Source: Rana temporaria (lineage: Eukaryota > Chordata > Amphibia > Anura > Ranidae). Taken from it: a stretch of 64,000 nt of DNA. Below are positions 55,818 to 64,000 of this stretch, one piece after another. A program made the position numbers and the translations under genes. How positions within the stretch are numbered: position 1 is the first letter of the stretch; each line of letters opens with the position of its first letter. The notes under the pieces were generated by a model that worked only from the letters and a program-made list of their open reading frames with translations, did not search any database and had not been told where the DNA came from. The stretch lies in NCBI RefSeq assembly GCF_905171775.1, contig NC_053492.1, forward strand, positions 294,581,434-294,645,433, written 5' to 3'.

Positions 55818-56760
55818 TTATGTTCAAAACAGGGTCTCTGTCTCAGCTTGGCTGTGCTGTGAGCTCATTCTGTTGTACTGGGGTGTTCTTCCCACCCCAG
55901 TGCAGTAGATGGCAGCAGTGGAGTCAAGGTTTGGGTGCTTTTCCATAGCAGCCAATCAGGAGGGTTGAGCCTCGCTGTGCATGCTGGGGGAGGGTATTTA
56001 TGGGGCAGACCCCATTAGTTCTGGGTCTTCTTCCAGTGTGGCGCCCACCTTTAGGGTGACCACATCACTGCACCCCGGAGTTATGGCCTACCTGGCCGGG
56101 GCATTCGTGCGTGCCACGCGGTGTTCCTGGTTCCGGGACCATGTTGGTCTGGAACATTTGACCAGCGGCGGGGGCCTCAGTGATCAACTGGGTTTTCATT
56201 CTTGAAGATCCCAAGTGGTATAGCTGTTCGGTGGGGAGTCCATCTGCGGAGAGCCAATGAGAGGCTGGCGATCCAAAAGGATTATGACAAACCACCGGGG
56301 ATCAAGGTAGCCGGACACTGAAGGATTGATCACCTGTCAGTCGGTACCTGGGCGACTATAAGAAGGAGATCCAGGTGCAATTCTTCAAGGAGTGTCGTCT
56401 CCGTAATTGTAATCAGTGAGGGCCTGTGGCAGAGGTTTTTCAAGTCCATTCCAGGAGGGTCTGTGGCAGTGACTTTTCCCAGAAAAAAGTTCGAGTGATA
56501 CTCCGGATGCCAGGTTAGTGGGAGAGGCCTGTCCGGGTACACTAAACCCACTCAGGCAGGAGTGGTGTGGAAAGTTTTACATATGGGAGAAGGACTGTTT
56601 CCAAATACTACGCCTGAATCTGCTGTTCTCCTTCTTCCTTTAACTCTATCCTTTCATCACCGGTTTATTGTTTTTACCCGGCTGGGTAATAAAGAGCACA
56701 GCAAAAGACACCTGTTGCGGACATTCCATTACTACTGCTATATGCACCGTACACCCCTAG
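55818..56760 (+). mobile_element. Candidate solo LTR (weak)
   Basis: Starts tgttatgttcaaaacagg, contains a TATA-like gggtatttatgggg (55993) and, further on, ctgggtaataaagagcac (about 56682). TG start, TATA, then polyadenylation signal suit a long terminal repeat of a retrotransposon. I cannot read a right CA end or a TSD with confidence, and no gag/pol sequence adjoins. It could also be a different promoter-bearing repeat. Confidence 0.35.
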
Positions 56761-56773
56761 GAATAATGTATTG

Positions 56774-56975
56774 CCACTGGTCACTGATGCATTAGAGACC
56801 AGTGCCATTTAATTAACCCCTTTGTGCTGCATTGGTGGCACCAGTGTCAATGTTTATAAACCCCTTCATACTGCAGCATACAGGGGTTAATTAACACTGC
56901 CACTGGAGCTACTGCCACTAATGCAGCACAAAGGGGTTAATTAAACGCCACTGGTCACTAATGCATCAGTATGAC
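56774..56975. repeat. Inverted repeat, about 68-bp arms
   Basis: gtgccatttaattaacccct (56801) is mirrored by aggggttaattaaacgcc (56932). Arms extend through ccactggtcactgatgcatt and its mirror. A third aggggttaattaac block lies in the loop (56883). Imperfect, probably a decayed foldback element. Confidence 0.85.
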
Positions 56976-57012
56976 AATACATTAACCCCCTCCATGCTGC
57001 AAATTACAAATA

Positions 57013-57027
57013 CCCCCCCCCCCCCCC
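57013..57027 (+). repeat. Poly-C run (15 C)
   Basis: Uninterrupted C tract; a G-rich complementary strand could form a quadruplex. Confidence 0.9.
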
Positions 57028-58289
57028 GTAACGACGTCACTGAGTGTAAACTATTTAAATAATTTTTCACATATTTATGTCAATTTGGATTTTATTGGTT
57101 TGAGGAATATTTCACTATCCCAGCGTGGGTAAGCAATGATAGGCTTAGAATTTGGAGTATTGTATAGCCTGCTTTACACATAGAAAGTTTAGTTTGATTA
57201 ATGTAGAACTCCAATCAACAGCAACACAAAGCTGAAGTGGATTATATTCTTTCTCTCTTCTACTAAAAATAATGTTTTATTGGTGTCTGAGTCCCTTTTG
57301 TAAATTTCCCTGCAGTTCCTTTGCTGTAATAAATAAAGACACAGACGACAGTAGAAACTGATGGAGGATTCCACCCTTCACCCCTCTGATGTTTTGGCTG
57401 GAGGTAAACTTTATTCAGCATAGACACCATCAATTCAGTTATGTAGTCTGTTTTACTTACACCATATTTTATCACATACACTGGCTGATCTTTAAAGTCC
57501 TACTCCTGACATTTCTTTTTTTTTCCCACGTTGTCACAAATTTTCTAGAATGTGAGGAACCATAGATGAAAGCTGACCTTTCTGTGCTTCATTGTTTTCT
57601 ACCTCACAGGCGAAACACAGTTTCTTTTGTGCACAGGAATGGAGTAAGAGGAGCTAGAAACGAACTAGAAAGGCTCATGCAAAAAGTGAAAAATGAAAAG
57701 TAACATAACGTAGGCAAAAGCAGTAATATTATAATCTTTGTTGTATTGTCACTTACAAATACTTTACTTACAAAACTCATGAGGTGGCATTTAAATAACT
57801 GAATAACTCAGTGATCAAGATTCCTGAGTGCTTGTTGTTGTCATTCACCATGTTAATTGGATATGTGTAACTTCGTGTTATGTTACGCTAGAATCAATCA
57901 GTGCTTTTACCTGAGGGAAATGAAAAGAATTGCAGTCTGTATACTGTAAAAGTACATGTAGACATGAGGTGACAATTGCCTTTTTTGGCGTTTGGGTCTA
58001 TGGTGCTCATTCAGGGCTGGGCCAAGGAGGAAGTGGCACCTACTTTGCGTGCCATGCCACCGGGGGGCCCTGTGTTGGTGTCAGTGAGAGGGAGGGAAAA
58101 AAAACAGCTGTGCCAAAGGGGGGAGTTTATGGGGGGAGCAGGGAGCACAGAAGGAAGTAGTTGATGGTCTGGACAAGTAGTACAGTGAGCCGTCAATGGT
58201 GTGGGAAAGCAATACAGAAGGGTCAGTTTATAGACGAGAAGGGACATACTGCTGCCTAAATATTTTTTTACTCTAATGCAAGGAATGCA
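57028..58289. other. Intergenic, no gene recognised
   Basis: AT-rich first half, then purine-rich (58085-58160). Frames at 57930-58160 lack any family resemblance. Confidence 0.35.
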
Positions 58290-58620
58290 ACCTGCCGCAG
58301 CTGTACTGTGGCAGGTTGGCTCTCCTGGGCGAATCGTTGTTATGGTAAGTCGACCACTTTAATACGACAAGGGGACGCACGCAAAGCCGATGCGCGTGGC
58401 CGGCAGCCGAGATGTCTACTGGCCACCTGCGATTGCTCCTGAGAGAGACAGAACCGGGATCTATCAATGCAAACAGACAGATCTCTGTTCTGTCAGGGGA
58501 GGATAGACAGATCGTCTGTTCCTAGTCCTCCCCCAGTCACTACACTGCCCCCACAGTTAGAACCACCTCCCTAGGGAACACTTTACCGCTTGATCGCCCC
58601 TAGTGTTAACCCCTTTTTTG

Positions 58621-59778
58621 TGAAATAGATGTATAAGGCGCTACCTAGTCAGCAGAAATGTGTGCAGTCGATAAACATTTAAGTATTTATATGTGCAATA
58701 AATGTGTAATTAATAATGACTAGACTTGTGCATTAGTTTTCGTCCGAATGCATTTTCGTCAGAACGCGCAGAATCTGAAATCCGAAAGATCCGTCATAAA
58801 AATGTTTTTTTTTTTTTTTTTTCGTTGCTACAACACTTCGATATAGATAGGAGATTCGACATGACGCTGACAATAGCAATCTGTGTCTATCGAACCTGTG
58901 GTCAAATGTGCCTAACCTTAACTCTATTAGTCCAAGATTTTTCTACATAGAGAGGAAAGATTCGACATAGAGAGAAAAGATTCGACATTATAGAGACAGT
59001 GTTGGGGTAGACCATTCAACATGAACGACGAAGATTCGACGAAGCAGCGAAAAACATACAAAACATGTCGAATCTGTCATTGAATGTGTCTGTCGAAAGT
59101 TCTAAGAGGATTTGACAAGCAGCTAAACCAGGGATGCCCAACCTTTTGAAGAGCAACGGCCACTTAAGTAACTTGGTAACCGGTCGTGCACCACAATGCG
59201 TGGAGATGGCCGATAACAGGTCTGTGTCCACTCTGCATATCGAGAACAGACACAGACACTGCCCACTTATACTCTACGGGCCCATCGATTCGGTCCACCC
59301 AGGCGATGGATCCCCTTCTTTTTTCCTCTACCGGTGTTATGTCTATGGAATGAGGAGTCCTTAATCTTTATGCTTTATGTTCACTTGCTGGCTAAAGCCA
59401 TCTGGTGAGCGCATTTTGTTGTCACTTTGGGTGAAAAATGACTAATTGGCAATTGGAGCACGTTTATTATCTCAAGCACGGTGTTGGAGTGAAAATGTCA
59501 AACAACATCTGAAGAATTGTTTCATTTTATCTGGACTTTTATTCATGAATTTTCATTGATTTTATAGATGTTGTGTATATACATAAAATGAAGTGATTAT
59601 TATTTACACATTTATTGCACATATAAATACTCAAATGGTTATCATCTGCACATATTTCTGTTGACTAGGTAGCACCCTATACATCTATTTCATATTTTTA
59701 TTAGTTTAACACTAATTAAAGGTACAGCACCAGTTTTTCAGCTTATAGATTGGAGCAGGTACTCTTTTTATTTTTTCA
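58621..59778 (+). mobile_element. Retroelement-like insertion with inverted ends and 15-bp TSD
   Basis: The 15-bp word ttaaccccttttttg flanks it (58606-58620, 59779-59793). 58621-58720 (tgaaatagatgtataaggcg...) is inverted at 59608-59692 (...ctatacatctatttcat), after which a unique T-rich tail runs to ctctttttattttttca. This is the same plan as the 54-kb element (inverted partial unit, unit, tail). The middle contains unrelated repeats: tcgacataga-rich sequence (58850-59100) and a hAT-type left end ccagggatgcccaacc (59130). Confidence 0.75.
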
Positions 59779-59982
59779 TTAACCCCTTTTTTGCCAGTGA
59801 CATTTATACAGTAATTAGTGGCTATCGCTGTATAGATGTCAGTGGTCCCAAAAAAGTCTCAAAAGTGTCCGATCTGTCCACCGCAATGTTACAGTCCCAC
59901 TAAAAACCGCTGATCACCGCCATTTCTAGTTAAAAAAAAAAAAAAAATTCCATAAATCTATCCCCTATTTTGTAGACACTAT

Positions 59983-60714
59983 GGGCTGGATTCAGTAACA
60001 CTTACGACGGGCGTATCAGTAGATACGCCGTCGTAAGTCCGAATCCGCGCCGTCGCAACTTTAAGCGTATGCTCAAATTGAGATACGCTTAAATGTTGCT
60101 AAGATACGACCGGCGTAAGTCTCCTACGCCGTCGTATCTTAGGGTGCATATTTACGCTGGCCGCTAGGTGGCGCTTCCGTTGATTTCAGCGTAGAATATG
60201 CAAATGAGCTGGATACGCCGATTCAGAAACGTATGTGCGCCCGGCGGATTTTTTTACGTCGTTTGCGTAAGGCTTTTTCCGGCGTAACGTTACTCCTGCT
60301 ATATGAGGCATAGCCAATGTTAAGTATGGACGTCGGGACAGCGTCGAATTTTACGTCGTTTGCGTAAGTCGTTCACGAATAGGGCTTAGTGTAAATTACG
60401 TTTACGTCAAAAGAATTGACTATTTGCGACGTGATTAGGAGCATGCACACTGGGATACGTTCACGGACGGCGCATGCGCCATTCGTTAAAGACGTCATTT
60501 ACGTGGGGTCATGTTTTATTTACATAAAACACGCCCACCTCCTCACAATTTGAATTAGGTGCGCTTACGCCAGCAGATTTACGCTACGCCGCCGTAACTT
60601 AGGGTGCAGGTTCTTTGTGAATACAGAACCTGCCTCACTAAGTTACAGCGGCGTAGCGTATCTCAGATACACTACGCCCGCACAAAGTTACGGCGGGCTA
60701 TCTGAATCTAGCCC
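59983..60714. mobile_element. MITE of the GGCCCAGATTCAG family (732 bp), TAT TSD
   Basis: Ends gggctggattcagtaacac and ctgaatctagccc with TAT on both sides (59980-59982, 60715-60717). Its host site is known exactly from the intact CCACTTG element. Confidence 0.9.
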
Positions 60715-60902
60715 TATAAATGTTTTGCAAACCAATCAATATATGCTTATTGCGATTTTTTTACCAAAAGTATGTAGAAGAATACATATTGGCCTAAACT
60801 GATGAAGACATTTTTTTACATTTTTTGGGGGATATTTATTATAGCAAAAAGTTAAAAATATATATTTTTTTCAAAATTGTCGGTCTTTTCATAGACAGTT
60901 AA

Positions 60903-61553
60903 CTATAGCAGGCCTTTGATTAACCAGGTGGTATGATCTTAAGAAAAAGCAGTTAACCTTGACACTATTATGCTGGAAAAACAAACATTTCATACCCACG
61001 TCAAATACATTAATCTTGCAGAGACCGGGTGGCTAACAACAATTTACTAGCAGTGACAGTATAAAACTGAAACAGAAAAAGTTTAACTCTCTTATTATGC
61101 CAAATGTGCAAATGTATGCAACAGCTTGTTTGTGAATCATAAACTGGCAAAAACGATGTTCATATGCTGTATTTAACACAGCAATCATACATTGTATAAA
61201 GCAATGGTGTTAATCCTCATTTTTTTTTCTTTGCTGATCATGAGCCCAGATTATTTTCAAATAACAAGTGTTGGCTACGGGCAAGGTAACATTATTAAAA
61301 CATCTAAATTTAGAATAGTGAAAATATCTTTGTAGGTGTATAAAATGTGTTGCTGTATACATTTCTGGTATCTGGTACATTTATTCTCAGCCAGGACTAC
61401 ACTTATACTAATAATGTAGAAGATGGCCACATTGGCCACTTTAATAGCTAGATACTGAAGGCAGAGGAGAAATCTCCGCTCCCGGTAAGCCAAGGAGATC
61501 CCACAGCAGGTAACCCCATCGGTACTGGCCCGGCTCGCCACAACGACAAACAA
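60903..61553. other. Intergenic, no gene recognised
   Basis: AT-rich, single-copy-looking. Frames around 61275-61580 are unsupported. Confidence 0.35.
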
Positions 61554-61728
61554 GGAAACTTGGAATAGGCAGCCGCACACCGCAACATATGACTAAGCAC
61601 AAGATGTGTGAAACATGTTAACCTTCCATTCATTCCTGTGACTGCATCTGTCTGCATTTGAATAAAGAAGTTTTATTGGTATCCCGTTGCGGTGTGCGGT
61701 GTGCGGCTGCCTATTCCAAGTTTCCGAT
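61554..61728 (+). mobile_element. Small hammerhead-type retroelement relic with inverted ends
   Basis: ggaaacttggaataggcagc (61554) is mirrored by gctgcctattccaagtttcc (61706). Between them lies a ribozyme-like string (61590-61620): GACTA, hairpin gcac-aagat-gtgt, GAAAC, atGTT. Then come gaataaagaagttttattgg and ttgcggtgtgcgg. Inverted ends around a ribozyme-like box and AATAAA repeat the layout of the other units at smaller size. Confidence 0.45.
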
Positions 61729-61865
61729 GTAAATAGCTAAATGATAAATGATGTGGCTGGGATTTTCTCTGATGTTTTTTTGAGCTACAGTCTGATGTGT
61801 GCTAGCTATTTCCTTTTAGGTAGGGTACACTGACATTGCTAAAGGTAACTGTAAAAGCTAACTAA

Positions 61866-63071
61866 GGCCCGGTTCACACTGATGCGCTGTGAATTTGGTC
61901 CGTTTTTGTACATTCTGAGGTGCAAATTTTACAGTGAATTTACCGCAAATTAAACGCGAATTTCAGGAGTGGGACATAGCTGAGATTAATGTTCTAGCCA
62001 ATGAAATCATAGTGTAAAAAAAAAAAGTGTTAACTTCCTGTGAACTTCCAGTTTTTAGCGGAGAATCGTGTGGTGGAATTCACACATATGTGAACCATCA
62101 TTGCGATTCCAGAGCAATTTACACTGATGTCTATAGAGACTTAGGCCCGGATTCAGAAAGCAGTTACGACGGCGTATCTCCAGATACGCCGTCGTAACTC
62201 TGAGTGTGGGCCGTTGCAACTCTGCGCCTGATTCATAGGATCAGATACGCCTGACAGTTGCCTAGATACGAGCGGCGTTAGTCTCCTACGCCGTCGTTTC
62301 TTAGGGTGCAATATTTACGTTGACCGCTAGGGGCGCTTCCCAAGACTTCCGTGTTGAATATGCAAATTAGGTAGATACGCCGATTCAGAAACGTACGTCC
62401 GTCTGGCGCATTTTTTTACGCCGTTTACGTAAGGCTTTTTCCGGCGTAAAGTTACCCCTGCTATATGAGGCATAGCCAATGTTAAGTATGGACGTCGGGC
62501 CAGCGTCAAATTTTCCGTTGATTACGTCGTTTGCGTAAGTCGTTCACGAATTGGGCTTTGCGTAAGTTACGTTCATGTCGAAACCAATGAGGCTTTGCGG
62601 CGTAATTTGGAGCATGCGCACTGGGATACGTCCACGGACGGCGCATGCGCTGTTCGTAAAAAGCGTCATTTACGTGGGGTCACGAGTAATTAACATAAAA
62701 CACGCCCACCTCCTCCACATTTGAATTAGGTTGGGCTTACGCCGGCCCAGTTACACTACGCTGCCGTAACTTACAGCGCAAGTTCTTTCTGAATACGGGA
62801 CCTGCCGCTCTAAGTTACGACGGCGTAGTGTATCTTAGATACGCTACGCCCGGCGAAAGATACGCAAATGTATCTGAATCCGGGCCCTAATTTGCAACGC
62901 AACGCAGTAAAGTCAAACAAGACCCTTTTTTTATTGCATTCGTAGAGGAATTGCAACGCATGTATGTGAATGACTGTCATTGAAAACAATGACTTTAGGG
63001 ATGATATGCGAATTCAAAGTGTTTTTGACGCATCGCATTTGTTATGAACTCGCACAAGTGTGAACCGGGCC
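61866..63071. mobile_element. MITE with GGCCCGGTTCACACTG ends, carrying a nested MITE
   Basis: Starts ggcccggttcacactgatgc and ends gtgtgaaccgggcc; flanks TAA and TTA. The nested element 62144-62886 occupies the middle. Same end type as 4027-4355. Confidence 0.85.
62144..62886. mobile_element. MITE of the GGCCCAGATTCAG family (nested)
   Basis: Ends ggcccggattcagaaagcag and ctgaatccgggcc; core words as in 42898-43638 (tttttttacgccgtttacg, gcatgcgcactgggatacg). Left flank TTA, right CTA. Confidence 0.9.
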
Positions 63072-63074
63072 TTA

Positions 63075-63557
63075 AAGTATACATGCTGCATGAAGAGTAG
63101 CACAGTACATATGGATGTCACCTAGTGCAGGCTTTGCCTACAGCAGAAGTGCAGACACAATGTCATACATTCCAGGGAATTGAAGAAACCACTTTTCTTG
63201 CAGTATGGTCCTTTAAAAGTCCCTGCCTCAAGTTTGGGTAGCTTTACCAAAATGTGCAACTGATTTAAAAGGGCCACCTATACAAAGCGGCACAATTACT
63301 GGACCAAGTTCAAAATTATAACTTCCAGTTTGTAGATAAAGGAACTGGAGGTAATTAGGGCTGTCTATTGGTAGGTGTATAGAGACAGGCACAGTGCAGA
63401 GTGTCTGTCTCTGTACAAGGCAGCATGTTTTCAATGCAACCCCCTTCTCACCTGTCATTGGTTGTTAAAGTACATAAAATTTAAATTTTCAGTGCAAAAC
63501 AGTGAACACATCAATATTTAAGCTACAAATATGTAGCTAGTGCTATAAGCAATGTGT
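63075..63557. other. Intergenic, no gene recognised
   Basis: A block at 63400-63440 repeats the tgtctgtctctgtac words seen as shadows on the other strand; otherwise nothing. Confidence 0.35.
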
Positions 63558-63561
63558 TTAA

Positions 63562-64000
63562 AGGAGTTGTAAATTTAAAAAAAATGTCACCTTAATGCAA
63601 TCTATGCATTAAGGTGAAAAAACATCTGGTGTTGCCGGCCCCCTCGAGCCCCCGTTTTACTTACCAGACCCGTCGAAAGCCCCACGCGATCCCGATATCC
63701 TCTTCGCCTGGCCGCTGATTGTCTAGAGCGGATGGATTGAGAGCAGCGCAGCCATTGGCTGGCGCTGCTGTCAATCACATCCAGTGACGCGGCGCGCCGA
63801 GGGGCGGGGCGAGTGATACAGTGAGCGGCTATGGCGGCTCCCTGTATCACGGGAGCGCGCCCGCAATTACTGACCACCATGCGAGCTCTCGCATGACTGT
63901 GGTGAGTAATTGCGGGGAGGACCAGAGACAGCTGCCGAGGGACCCCAGAAGACGTGGATCGGGGCCACTCTGTGCAAAACGAACTGCACAGTGGAGGTAA
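63562..64000. mobile_element. TTAA-type element, left part (runs off the window)
   Basis: Follows TTAA (63558-63561) with aggagttgtaaatttaaaa, a relative of the agtggttgtaaac ends. The interior holds a hairpin (caccttaatgcaatctatgc ... gcattaaggtg) and a CpG-rich stretch (63660-63900, cggcgcgccgaggggcgggg). Confidence 0.8.

Larger units (their letters stand above)
58290..60902 (-). mobile_element. Inverted copy of the CCACTTG/TTAA family, interrupted twice
   Basis: Blocks 58530-58620, 59779-59982 and 60715-60902 in order correspond to the reverse of 44636-45590 (for example cccctattttgtag at 59962 and tatttattatagcaaaaag at 60833). Two insertions, 58621-59778 and 59983-60714, split it. Outer borders are approximate. 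Confidence 0.75.

Overview
The window is vertebrate nuclear DNA and most resembles a true frog (ranid or close relative). The evidence is one recognisable cellular gene fragment, spliced with GT/AG borders, in a background dominated by short non-autonomous DNA transposons. Their ends (GGCCnCGTACACACG, GGCCCGGTTCACACTG, TTAA-CCACTTG, TTAA-AGTGGTTGTAAACC, CAGGGGCGGACTGAC) match repeats I associate with ranid genomes. No bacterial or viral gene organisation is present. Species assignment is inference from repeat content.

Layout. 1-1355 holds the 5' end of sgk1 (serum/glucocorticoid-regulated kinase 1) on the minus strand: three coding exons and a TATA-type promoter. The kinase domain lies off the left edge. 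A 30-bp minisatellite with 7-unit higher-order structure (about 1.74-2.79 kb) and smaller tandem arrays follow upstream of the promoter. The other ~60 kb contains no cellular gene I can support. This agrees with the large gene-poor interval upstream of SGK1 in other vertebrates (established for mammals, inferred here).

3-64 kb is a mosaic of nested repeats, most dated by target-site duplications (TSDs) that can be read directly. hAT-like elements have 8-bp TSDs (4469, 6350, 8323, 13616, 25503, 45806). Harbinger-like foldback MITEs have 3-bp TTA/TAA TSDs (many copies). TTAA-TSD elements of piggyBac/Kolobok type lie at 17515, 33765, 36371, 40919, 44636, 55453 and 63562. There is a Tc1 element of DD37E type with a nearly intact transposase (30498-32041), an older Tc1 relic (50379-52060), an L1-like relic (about 14330-15838), a second LINE 3' relic (17290-18190, minus) and a U2 snRNA-headed retroposon-like segment (25105-26155).

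The most unusual material is a set of retroelement-like units that begin at a hammerhead-ribozyme-like motif and end in a T-rich 'agcgc...ttttt' tail (27.2, 30-32, 54-55 and 61.6 kb, perhaps 18.7 kb). One of them (54025-55212) is an apparently perfect head-to-head palindrome with 535-bp arms, whose centre coincides with the ribozyme-like motif and which is flanked by a 16-bp TSD. I interpret these as Penelope-like or retrozyme-like relics; family assignment needs a database search. All positions were read by eye, so element borders without a stated TSD may be off by tens of bases.
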